A stretch of 64,000 bases of DNA from Tetradesmus obliquus (taxonomy: Eukaryota > Chlorophyta > Chlorophyceae > Sphaeropleales > Scenedesmaceae): the NCBI GenBank assembly GCA_030272155.1, contig CP126192.1, forward strand, positions 2,700,501 to 2,764,500, written 5' to 3'. Under the pieces are notes generated by a model. The model was not told where the DNA came from. It saw only the letters and a program-made list of their open reading frames with translations, and did not search any database. Shown piece by piece: positions 22,016 through 33,214 of the stretch. The first letter of the stretch is position 1; each line of letters starts with the position of its first letter. A program made the position numbers and the translations under genes.

Positions 22016-24930
22016 ATGCAGCGACCAAGATACATGGCACCAACATTATTAGCGATATTTTTTTATCTGTTATCATGCACACTAACAGCGGGCTCTTGCC
22101 CTGCGGGCACAGTCTCGTGCGGGGCAACCACTCCTTCATGCGCGCCACCAGGGAAGTGCCCGCCAAGGACATGTATGGACGGCAGCGGCCAGGTTGTCAG
22201 CTGTAATATGTTAAAGGTGAGATCGGACGGACCTGATGCCCAGTCAGTGCCGATATCGAAGGTAGTTTCCTTCTGTTGCTCGGATGCAACACCAACCATG
22301 CGCCTTGCAGCACGATCAAAAGCTCAACGAATCTTCCTTGCACCCATGCAGGCCAAACATCACGAATCTATGCTGGTGGAGGCATCAATGGTGCAGCAGG
22401 AAAGTGGCCAGCAGCAGCAGCAGCAGCAGCAGCTCCATGCCAGAAAGCGGTGGGCACAGCAAGTGCAGCCCAGCTGGCCGCGCCTGCTGATCCCCAAGCT
22501 CGTACAAGCAGGACAGCAGCACCCGGCAGCAGCAGCCACACAGCCCTCAGGCGGCTCGTCACTACCCTGGCGAGCGCAGCTGCCACCAGCGGTCCGGCGG
22601 CGCAACAGGCGTGCGCTGCAGCAGCTGGGTGGACCACTGGATGCCATGATGCTAGGAGGCATGGGCAGCATACTGGGCACAGGGGGCGGTTCAGCGCTGG
22701 GCGGCTTGTCAGGCATCAGCAGCTTGGCCAGCCTTGCAGGAATGACAGGCATGGGGGACCTGACAGGCCTGGGAGGGCTTGCAGGAATGCTTGGAGGAGG
22801 CGGCAGCAGCAATTTGGCAGGTTTGGCTGGCATGGGCAGCTTGGCAGGACTGACAGGTGGCAGCAACACGCTGGCAGCGCTGACAGGCAGCAGTAACAGC
22901 CTAGCTGGCTTGGCAGGAGGTGCCAACAGTGGGGCAGGCCTAGCAGGCGCTGCAGGCACCAGCAGGAGCTCACTGAACAGTGCAGCCAGGTATTATCAGC
23001 AGCAGCAGCAGCAGCAGCAGCGGGCGGCCAATGCAAGGATGCCTGGAGGTCTGGAGCAAGGCTATGGCATGTATGGCAGCAGCAGCAGCAGCAGCAGCTA
23101 TGGCAGCAGTAACATCCCGTCAGGGTACGGCGGCAGCAGCAGCGTCACTGGCCTGAACAGGAACTTCATATCCAACACTGTGAATGGGATCGGCGATACA
23201 GCATGGGGAACAGCAACTCATGTCGGCTCACTACAAGGCGCCTCACTCAGCAGTGCTGGGCAGATGGTGGCTGCACAGGGTGGCCAGTTACAAGGAGGCA
23301 TGGCAGCATCAGCAGATGCAGCACTGCTGCAGCGCTATGGCCAGACAGGCGAGCGCTTGGCCACGAATGTAGCTCCATACATCACAGGTGTGCGCAGCAA
23401 TGCTGAGAGCGTTGTGAATTCAGTGGGACCAGTGGCAATGGAGGCAACAGACGATGTAGCAGGGCTAGGCGTGCAGGCTGTGCATGCCATACCCAACGGC
23501 CTGCACTCACTTGCAGATGGCGCTGCGACCGCAATAGGCGCAGCTACACCCTACGTACTGAACAATGGCAACAGCGTCCTGGACCAAGCATCAAACGCTG
23601 TGCAGCAGGTGGCGCAGGCGACGAAGACCATCATGCATGGTACTGCGGTGCCGATGGCTTCTGCAGGCATCAACACAGCATCAAACATGGGGACCTATAT
23701 GGGCAATGGCTTTGCAGAGGGCTTTGGGGAAGGCTACACAGCAGCAAATGACAGGCGGTTGCCTTACTCGCAAGGTCCATCTGTGCAGCAGCAGTTTGAG
23801 AGCCAGCCGGCGCTGTACCTCCCGCAATCCTTCTCTCCCCTGGGTGCCATGGCAAACATAACATACCCCTGCCCTGTGTCACGTGTTAATAACATTGTGG
23901 CACCGGTGGGTACTATCATCGGGCCAGGCATACCTTGCGGGGTGAACCTGCAGCTGGTGCCGCGCGCTGCTGTGCCCAGCAACCGACTGGCTCCTGCAGT
24001 GGTCAATGTCATCCCTGTGGCGTCGCCGGTGAGTGCAGCCCTATACTGCTCCTTGGTCCGCAGCAAACACATGTGTGCTGCTTTGCCAATGCTGCGCAGG
24101 AGACCCATATGGCATGCATGTTGGCTGCTTGCACGAGGGCAACATGCATAGTGTGTGTGTGCTAGCTCATACATGGTTTCCTGCAAGCAGCAGGCGGGGC
24201 TGGCATTGCTGGTGCAATGTCATGGCTCAGCATCATACCTGCTCGCTGGCTGCTGGCTGTCAATCAATCCAGCACAGCTCTTGCTGTGGTGACTTTGCAG
24301 TGGTGCTGCTGCTTCCTGAATGTCACCCACTCACCCACTTGCTGGTGTCTGCTGTTGCAGGTGCCTCCCCCAGCTCCTGCCCCCTCCTCACCCACACCCA
24401 TCCCCGTCACGCCCCTGCCACCCGGCGGTACACCCCCAGGGGGTGGCGGTACACTGCCGCCAGTTGTACCGCCTATTGTCAACCCCTCCCCAGCCCCTGG
24501 AGGTACACCACCTGTTGTACCGCCGATTGTCAACCCGGGATCCCCGGCACCAGGCGGTACACCCATCCCCACCACACCACCCCCCGCTACACCACCCACC
24601 ACTACACCTGGTTCATCTCCTGACCCAGGAGGGCTGCCTCCAGGTGTTGTTCCACCTAACATCAACCCAGCCACACCAGCTAGCTTCAACGGCAGAGCAA
24701 CGAGGCCCAACTACATGTCAGTGCCTGCTCCAGCTGGGTATGACTTGCCAGTGTCGGTGCAGGTCACCGGTCCCTACAACAGCATGTTTGAGGCTGCGAG
24801 GACAGGCGGGTACAGTGGTGGTGGCAGCCGCATGCGGGGCAGTGGCTCCATCATGGCACAGCAACAGCAGCAGCAGCAGCAGCAGCAGAGTGCTGGCACT
24901 GCGTGGGGCTCTCTGCCATCATTTGGTTGA
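22016..24930 (+). CDS. Secreted Gly/Ser/Gln- and Pro-rich extracellular-matrix-type protein
   Basis: Two exons, 22016-24028 and 24361-24930, read through to 860 residues. The N-terminus has a signal-peptide shape: a basic start, then LLAIFFYLLSCTLTAGSC. A short Cys-rich segment follows, with about seven cysteines by residue 65. After it come a Gln-rich run, a region of repeated SLAGLxG units (about 220-330), Gln and Ser runs, an Ala/Gly/Asn-rich middle, and a proline domain with repeated PPVVPPIVNP and PGGTP units coded by exon 2. The end has another poly-Gln tract. The composition fits cell-wall or matrix proteins of volvocine and scenedesmacean algae, but no named domain is visible. An alternative in-frame start lies at 21980; 22016 is preferred for its A at -3 and its signal-peptide shape. 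A 135-base in-frame stretch, 22217-22351, has good splice signals and may be an intron. Confidence 0.75.
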
Positions 24931-25392
24931 TGCAGGCTTGTTCCAGAGCCTGTGCACTCCGCTTTGGCGGTTGGTTGTGACAGAGTGAGCGGGCAATCGG
25001 CTGCTATTGCGCAGTGTGACAGAGCCGCCTGAGTTTGGGTACCAATTGTGTGTTCTTTTACATCATATCATCCAGGGCAGCAGTTGCCCTGCCTGCATCT
25101 GTGAAATGATGCGGAGCAGTGTATATGGCAGGTATTGGACAGGCTGCATGCCATTGTGCAGACTTGCGCCACATGCCTCTGAAACAGCAGCTGAATGAGC
25201 TGTGTGAGGTTGTTACAATTAATACGTGAAGCATGCAGGATTTCCAGCAAAACAATCACGCGCAGCTTGTACATACGCAAAGGACCCCCTAAGCTGGTGC
25301 AGGGTGTATTGTACATTGTTTGAATAGGCCCAGAAGCCTCGGTTGCAGGTCTTACGTTGATCATGGCATGGTGGTATACAGCATCAGCATCC

Positions 25393-25397
25393 TGTAA
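25393..25397 (+). terminator. TGTAA polyadenylation signal of the secreted-protein gene
   Basis: First plus-strand TGTAA after the stop at 24930, about 460 bases downstream. A second candidate is at 25625-25629. Confidence 0.4.
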
Positions 25398-26058
25398 GAC
25401 ACTTGATGCAGGAAAGTCTAGAGGGCACCGCTGACGTATTGGCGCCTCATTCTAGAGCATGGGTCATGCCATATGCTGGTGTTTGTGTGTGTGCCGCTCG
25501 CTTATGAGACTGTGCGGTTTCATGACGGCTTGCAGTGGGAACGGGCAGGGTGTCCTGTGTCCAACGTTCTCAAGCAACCATAGTATTATACAGTGGCCGC
25601 ATGGCAATGCCACGGTTGTATTGCTGTAACATGTGATAATCATGCCTTGTACAACACCTGTGCTCGGATAGTGTTGGCTATTTGACGATACGGTGTCACG
25701 GCCACTGGTTCTGAAAAGGTTGCACCAAACAAATACTGGGGCCACACAGCACGCAATTGTTGCAGCACTGCAGGGAGCCGCACGATTCTTTCACATCAAC
25801 TGGTGGCAGTATGTTTACGTATTATTACATTTCAGCACACTGTCAAATGACAGGTGCAGACCCTAGCGACCAGGTCAAAGCAAGTTGCACACCGTTGAAG
25901 CGCTGCCAGGCCAACAGCACACTGATTAATGTCAAGGCTACTATAAGCACTTAACCCCACAACTCCTTGAAGCCCGGCCTGGAGTTCAAGTCAATACATT
26001 GGATACAAACAGCATACCACCAGGATGTGTGATCACAGCAACGCAGTGCATACAGCTG

Positions 26059-26090
<32 letters not shown>

Positions 26091-26590
26091 TGTGCCAGCT
26101 AATAGCACCAGCCATGAGCGTAATACCTCGCTGCCTGGTGAGATGAAATAACAAGCCTCTAGTGCATGTTTCAGCAGGACAGCCCGACGTATACTTCATC
26201 TGCCTTTTCAGTTATTGGTCACGGCCGCTTTTCAGCGGCAGCACAGACGCCACAGGGCAATTGCCTGCATTAACAGCAGATGCCGCTTTCACAACGGCAC
26301 CAACAGCACTGCTATAACAGCATCTTATAAAGCAAGCATTGCTGCTTGTCCATGCCATCAGCCGAGTAGAAACAACAGACAGGCCACTGCAATATGGGAG
26401 GCATTCTTTCCTGCAAAGTATTGTTCAGTTCTGGTGGCCCCTGCATACCTTGTGTAGCACATCCCCACCTCGCAATTGGAACACATACTGCCCCAACGGT
26501 GGGCAGCTCATTCACATAATGTAAATGTTGTTGACCACAAAACTGCAGCCAAGCTGTTTCAGGAGGTGCATAGCAGTGGTGGCCAGATTC

Positions 26591-26595
26591 TTACA
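26591..26595 (-). terminator. TGTAA polyadenylation signal of tandem gene 1
   Basis: Minus-strand TGTAA about 280 bases past the stop at 26873. Confidence 0.4.
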
Positions 26596-26872
26596 TTTAC
26601 TTGCATCAAAATGGTTAACACGCACACCAGCACTGGTGCAGGGCAGCACACGTACTGCTAGTCAACTTTTGCCCCACACATCCTCATCATTGTACCTCAC
26701 CCATACCAAAAGGCTCCGCCTCGCAATGATTGCCCGTGTGCCAAACCCATTATTGCCGCCCTCAGCTGTGCTGCCAAGCCTACTCCAGGCATGGCTGCCC
26801 CTGTTGGCTCTTGTCAGCACACAAATTCCGCACAGCTCCGCATCTGCTGGCCGACAGGCAGGCGTTTAAACC

Positions 26873-28701
26873 CTACGCCTTCTCAGGCCGCAGCCGCGCA
26901 ACTTGCACCTGCTCGATGCGCCTGCCCGTAGCCACCTCAAGGCAGCACATGCGGTCAACAATGACAGTACCGCCCTCTTCCAGAGTTAGGTAATCCTCCA
27001 GGATGATGTCCACCTTGCGGCCAAAGGCAGGCTTGCACTCAGACCTTAAGATGAGCATGCCGCACTCAGTCATGTAGATCTTGCCCACTGTGCTGCCCAG
27101 GCGCATGTCCCTGCAGGGTGGTGAGGCAGAGGCAGTGAAGATTGAGTGACGGCAGGAGTGATTGTGCGTGCGGCTGATGCTGGTGCATGTTTGCAGGGCA
27201 GCTGAGTCACAGGACAGGTGAGCGGGGAGTACGCCAACATGCAGCAGCATAGTCGTACGAAATGACACAAGCGTGTTGGTACGCATCCCATGGCGCACAG
27301 CAAACAGCAACCGCACTACGCTGCACAGGCAATGCAGCGACTCCTGCCACTACATCCGCTGCCTGCATCGCACCTGCGCATGTTCCAGCTGCCACCGGCC
27401 TGGCTGTTCTTCTCAAACACCTCCGTGTACGCTGCTGGCAGCCCAGGCGGCAGGAACTTTGGCTGCGCAGACAGCAGCAGCTGGTTGTTGACCTCTTTCA
27501 GGTCCATGCCTGGCAGCGACTTATGCACCTTGCGCACAATGTATGAGGCCCCAAGCGCGACATCAATCGGCTGCGGGTGCGGCGTGGTGCGCTCAGGAAC
27601 GACCTCCCAGAATCCTGCAAAGCCGGTCACTGCAGGCACAGGGACGAAGCGCAGCCCAGGCTCTGCAGGAAACGGCAGCAGCAGCAGCAGCAGCAGCAGT
27701 GGCAGCAGCAGGGGTTAGGGTTGGTGCAGCTGCGTAGTGACTCTTCCACTTGAGCAACCGTACATTGGTGAGGCTGCTCTTATACCACTCCCGTCTCAGC
27801 ACTTGCAGCATCTGAAGTGGAAACGACATGAGTTGGTCTGCAACCTGGCGCAGCAAATGACGTGAGCTCTTCCTGCAAGCCACCCTCACCAGCAAACAGC
27901 AGTGGCTCCTCAGGTACCCATGGCCCTGTCTGCGGCAGCTGCTGCGCTGGCGCAAGCGCCTGCTGTGCTGCAACATGCAGCTGGTCGGACAGCTGGCGCT
28001 CCAGCAGTGAGGCCTCACTGAAGATGCTGCGTGTGTCGAAAAACTCCTCAGAAAAGTACGCGCTCAGCTCGCGCTGCACGCCTGGCGACTGCTGCTGCTG
28101 CCCAGGCACGTCGAAGTGCTGCATCGCGATCAGCACATCGTCACACTGCTGCTGCTGCCATGCGGAAGCAAATGGCCCCTGGTCCCCCTTCTTTGCAGTG
28201 GTGTGGTGGTTGACTCTCAGTGGTTGGGCCTTGGTGCCTGCCAGTGCCGCCTTGCTGCTGCTGCTGCTTCTGCTGCTGCCACTGCTGCTGCTGCTGCAGC
28301 CTGAGCTTGATGGTGCTGCAATTGGAGAAGATGGGTTGCTGCATTGCTGGACTGAGCAGCAGGATAGGCGCCTAAACTTCACAAGCAGGCCCTTCTTGCT
28401 GGTGTGCTGCTTGCAATGCTGCTCTGGATGGGTGCCTGAGCTGGCAGGCAAGTGTGCAGTCCCTGCAAGGAGATGGAATACTGTAAGCAAGTTTGATACC
28501 TTATCATCGGTTTGACCCCGAAATTCTGCGCTTTGCGGTGCAATAGGGAGCATTTGCCAGCCCCATCCCCGACTGTATGGATCCGATCGCATGCCAGCTT
28601 GCCTAGCTGTGTCGCCATCAGCCTGCTCAAGCACCTGAAAACGTACCTATGCACTCAAAAGCCTGTTTGCCGTCAACGGCAGGCATCATGGCTGCGGTCA
28701 T
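26873..28701 (-). CDS. Tandem paralog 1 of an unrecognised algal family
   Basis: Four exons close in frame to 384 residues: 28701-28647, 28462-27890, 27662-27374 and 27110-26873. I do not recognise the family. The N-terminal half (about 20-208) is low complexity, with Ser and Gln runs and one conserved block around SEEFFDTRSIFSEASLLERQ. The C-terminal ~180 residues are ordered and probably beta-rich. Marker motifs are GPWVPEEPLLFA, PAVTGFAGFWEV, TPHPQPID, PKFLPPGLPAAY, MRLGSTVGKIYMT and MCCLEVATGR. The same motifs, exon number and phases occur in the next gene (30643-32375), so the two arose by tandem duplication. There is no signal peptide or membrane segment. The start is the first of three closely spaced in-frame ATGs. 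A lipocalin-like barrel is conceivable from GFWEV and the strand pattern, but this is a guess. Confidence 0.75.
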
Positions 28702-30642
28702 GGTGGTAGTTGGGCCGCGAGGGCAAGGCGCACAAATGACCTGTCGCGATCGTCAAGCTCAACGGCCCGTAAAATAATGATGACTACTGTAAATGTTTTT
28801 GAATGGAAGGTGCTAGTCTGTGGGTTTACCGAAGGGTGCATGTCACCGCGCGGCTGGCTCCTGTCACTCGATTGCCACACCTTCCCGGCCCAAAGACCGG
28901 TGCGGCAAGAAAACTCTTGATTTGCTGAGCATCCACAGCGCGGGATCACGGACTTTGTAAATTGAAAACATACTGGCTTCTGAAACGAAAGTTTACAAAA
29001 GCAGGCAATTGGAACATGGCTTTCCAAGTGGTTCATGCAGCTCTACCATCAACAGCTGCAGCCCCTTGAGTGTTTCAGCAGGCTATTCCACTGCTGAAGC
29101 CTCCGCGACCGTGCCAGCACAGAACTATAACGATTTCAGCTATTATGTTTGCAGCAAGATGAGTGTGCTCACGTGGCGGGTGCAGGTGCAGCCTACAAGT
29201 TGCACTGGCAGTGCTGACAGCCTGTCATGCTGTGACGTATACGTAGCACATGTCGACATGTTGCAGAACACAACCAACTCGTCTGCTTCAAGCCTGTGAA
29301 CAAGGCACAACCAACCCAATGCTGTGCAAGCACCTGCCCCCACATCTCCCTCTTCAGGCTGGAAAGAGCAGAGGATGCCTGTGGTGCATGTTTTGCAAAG
29401 ACCTATTCCACCAACGCTTATTGCTGAGACATACACAGCGTTCAACTGCCTGAAAGTGTTGCGCAGTTGCAATTAACAGCAGCTTCGCGTTTCCCTGACA
29501 TATGCGGGGCAAGTTGTGGCACTTCACCTAACCTGCTGCTGTCGCTCCACTGTTGAGAATCGGAGAACCACCTGTGCATCCACGCCAGCAGCAGCCAATG
29601 TGCTGCCGTGGTTTGTACGAAGCCATCGGCGCCGTAACCACTCGTGCTGCATGCTTAACATGACAAGTGCATGCATGGAACATGCAGCAAGTGACTTAGC
29701 CACAACATCCCGCATCTGGAAACAGAACAGACTGGGGGCAACCACATCACGCAGCATCTCCTGCTTCAGACTGTGTGCTATGCGATGCACCTTTGCATTG
29801 CTATCACCACACAGCCAGAACACAGCCATCAACATCCCACTTTCCCGAACACCAGGCACAGCTGCTACCTGTCCCTCTCGCCATACAAACTGGACAGATG
29901 GCTGCGCAAGAGCTCTATATGGGCAAGACACAGGTCGCCACAGGCAGCAGTTGCACAAGCACCAGTCTTGCAGCTCTGCAACAACACAGGCCTTGAACAA
30001 AAAAGGTTCGACTAAGAGCCGCACAGTCCATCTGCTGGGTGGTCATGAACTCACCACAAGACAGCTCAACTCATCACATGGAATGCACAGCATATCTTGA
30101 TAACTGACCCGTCAGGCCTGGGCACAACGCCCACACCGCCGTATCTGGCCGCTGCAAAGACACATTCCTAACGCACTCCTTCATGGAAGGCAAGTAATGT
30201 CGAAGGATTGGTGTTGCAAAGCAACAATCTTTTTATTTGTCTGCGGCAGTCACACAGGAGGCCACACACGGTGCAGAAGCCCAACAAGCAACTGCAGGAA
30301 CGGTACTGCGCAGCAGATAGCTGTCATTTGTTGTGTTGCTTTTCAGCTGTCTACACAGTGTATTTCTGCTGTGCTATGCCAACCAGTCCCTGGGGAATGA
30401 ATTTCAGTCCTGCAAAGCAGCTGCAGTTTGTTTGTAAGGCTCATTTCAAAAACCAAGTTCCAGAACACCTGTTTGATCGCTGCAAACCACACATGTCTCT
30501 GGAAATGCAACACGATCACAGGCGTGCAACAGCCTGTGGCTACAGACCGCAGTCCTGACCCAGCACCCCTCCTTTCCACCCCTGGTACAGCACGTTGCCC
30601 AAATCCTGCAAGCACTACTGCAAACCCGCTCCACCCGGCCCA
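28702..30642. other. Spacer between the tandem paralogs
   Basis: Promoter of paralog 1 and 3' UTR of paralog 2. Long open frames exist on both strands at 29516-30100, but they overlap antisense, lack splice context and have Cys/Thr/Ser-rich composition unlike the neighbouring proteins. The first clear minus-strand TGTAA after the paralog 2 stop is at 28993-28997, oddly far. Confidence 0.45.
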
Positions 30643-32375
30643 CTAGGTGCTGCCACGCCTCAGCCGTGCCACCTGCAGCTGTGTCGCGCGCTTGCCTGTG
30701 GCAAGGTCCATGCAGCACATGCGCGACACCAGCACCTGCCCGCCCTCCTCCTTGGTGATGTAGGCCTCCGAGATGGTGTCAATCCTGCCCCTGTGGAAGG
30801 GTGGCCGCGCCTCCACGCGCAGGATGAGCATGTCGCTGTCCGTCATGTACAGCTTGCCTGCGCAGCTGCCCAGCCGCATGTCCCTGCATGCAGAGCAGTG
30901 TCAGGAGCCAAGAGGCAGAGCAGCACAGCAAGGGTGAGTAGCAGGGATGAGGATGCACTGCTTGACACAGCCTTGGCCGCAAGGCAAATAGGCCAGCTGC
31001 TGTTGCTGCTGCTTGCGCTTGCAATGCACACGCGCAGGACTTCGGCTGCTGCTGCTTGTGTACTAAGTGTAGGCCCAAGTATGCTCATCTAGTGCCATGC
31101 ACCACACTGACCTGCGAGGCGTCCAGGTGCTGTCCGTCTTGTTGGTCTTGTCATACACCTCGCAGTAGGAGGCCGGCAGGCCAGGCGGCAGGAAGCCCGG
31201 CCGCGCAGCCAGTGTGAGCTGCCCCTCACTCTCCCCAAGCACCATAGCGTGGATGGACTGGTGCACCTTCTTCACGATGAATGACACATTGTTCATGATG
31301 TCGATAGGCTGCGGGTGAGGCGTGGAGCGCTTTGAGTCCACCTCCCAGAATCCTGCAAAGCCGGTCACTGCAGGCACAGGGATGAAGCGTAGCCCAGGCT
31401 CTGCAGGAAAAGGCAGCAGTGGCAGTGGCAGTGGCAGTAGCAGCAGCACAGATGTTGGCATGCAGCAGAAAAGACACTTGGGTTCCTGCAAGAGTGCAAC
31501 CATCTACTGCAGCTCTTACTACGGTGTGTACAAGCGCCATTCATTGCTGCGTGACACAAGCTCATGCTGCTGCAAGCCCCTTACCTGCAAACAGCAGCGG
31601 CGTCTCTGGCACCCATGGCCCTGCCTGCTGCAACTGCAGTGCAGGGGCTGGCGCTGGCATGCTGGCCTGCTGCTGTGCTGCCAGCAGCTGCTCTGACAGC
31701 TGCTGCTCCAGTGAGAATGCCTCGCTGAACATGCTCCTGGTCTCAAACCAATCCTCTGAGAGGATGCCAGACAGCTGCTGCGATGCTCCTGGTTGCAGCT
31801 GCCCAGACTTGCAGGACTGCATGGCCTGCAGCACCTCTCCGCTTTGCTGCTGCTGCAATGGTGATGCAAATGGATTGCTGTGCCTTGGCTTGGCTGCTGC
31901 TGTGCTCCCTGGGCAGCTTTGGGGCCCTACGCATGGCTGCTCACAGACACAGCTGTGTGCTGTGCATGGCGCTGCTGTGGCAACTGCTGCTGGTGATGAG
32001 GACTCCTTGCACTTTGGAGCCGTGCAGCAGAAGAAGTTGGGGCAGCTGACACGCATCCCTTTCTTCTTGTGTCGCTGCTCAACCTGCTGTGTGTGCAGGG
32101 ACTGCTTGCTAGCTGGCAGAGAGGCATCACCTGTGGGACCAATGTGGCGGAGTTTCAATCATAACATGCGCGTGTAGAAGCAGCCTCTAAAGTTCTGCAT
32201 TATTAGCGTGCTCGAATTGCCGACGCACAGAGCATCATGGCCGGCGCTGAGCTGCTCAATGATTTGCCGCTCTCCACGCGATTTCAGCAGCAGCCCCGCT
32301 CAAGCATGAGGCCCTACCTGCGCTTTCCAAAGCCACCACTGCTTCTACACTGTCTAGAGTAGCTGCTTCCGACAT
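30643..32375 (-). CDS. Tandem paralog 2 of an unrecognised algal family
   Basis: Four exons close in frame to 377 residues: 32375-32318, 32130-31585, 31400-31112 and 30883-30643. Exon 3 is exactly 289 bases in both paralogs and every intron has the same phase (1, 1, 2). Ordered motifs match paralog 1: GPWVPETPLLFA, PAVTGFAGFWEV, TPHPQPID, PGFLPPGLPASY, MRLGSCAGKLYMT and MCCMDLATGK. By eye well over half of the C-terminal 170 residues are identical, while the N-terminal half has diverged apart from SEDWFETRSMFSEAFSLEQQ. I cannot name a function. The gene is divergent from the RDR gene, with 839 bases between start codons, so shared regulation is possible. Confidence 0.75.
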
Positions 32376-33214
32376 TCTGAGCAGCAAGTAGTCTACCGAC
32401 AAACGAGCATGAGGAACCTACAGTTCGGGCGCCAATCAGCCGCGCACTAGCTGCTGTCACGAGTGGCAAGTGTTTCAGCACTTGTAAACAGTACAACGCA
32501 GAAGATAATTACTGATTGTGTTGATTCGCTGCTGCAAGGGGGCTTTGGCCATGTCCTGTCTCTTTTACCCCTAAACCAGTTTCTTGTGCACGTCGACGAT
32601 GATAGTGCAGTAAAGGTCATGAAATTTGCTCTCCTGTCAAAAATAGGCAAATGCTATAACGTTTCCTGGGTTTCGATTGAGCTGAACGGGTTTCTTCGAC
32701 GGACCGTGTATTGCCCTTGAAATGGTCGTTTCCTGACACATTCCATGCATGCAGCTGCATAGTTGTGCTTTGAGCGTCAGCAGGTGCGCCGGATCCACAA
32801 GGACAACGGTTCTGATGGTGCCCATATGTAAACTGGCCATCAAAGTGACATCGCATAGGAAGGTGATCTCAGCTGTCGCACAATGATTCGAGGTCAATTG
32901 TTGCTCGATTCAACTTTTGTCAAATCATGTGTCGCATGGACCTGGTGACAGTCCAACGTTGTAGACCAGCACATGCCAATGTGTTTGTTGCCAGCATCGA
33001 GAACACAAGAGCTACCAAAATCGTGCAAGCAAACGTAAGCAGTTATGCGTTTCCTTGACTTATGCATGGTGGCTCGCTGCTCTGGCGCAGCTGTAGGGCT
33101 ATCCGTGCCAGTGAGCGCTCAACAGTTTCAAGAGCAGTACCTGTCCCCTTTGATCGCCTGTCGCTTTTCATTGCGAAGCTGTAAAGCATTTGTTTTTAAC
33201 TGCCGAACGACAGC
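32376..33214. promoter_or_regulatory. Divergent promoter region, tandem paralog 2 and RDR
   Basis: The intergenic 839 bases between two start codons facing away from each other. No clear core element or coding sequence was recognised. The extent of the 5' UTRs is unknown. Confidence 0.45.

Larger units (their letters stand above)
24931..26872. other. Convergent 3' UTRs
   Basis: Between a plus-strand and a minus-strand stop codon. It holds TGTAA signals for both directions and a short (CAG)n run near 26060-26090. No coding sequence is supported. Confidence 0.5.

Noticed and set aside
29516..30100. 194-codon plus-strand frame, with a 166-codon antisense frame over it
   Set aside because: Both start without a credible ATG context, overlap each other, have random Cys/Thr-rich composition and lie in the 3' UTR region of tandem paralog 2.
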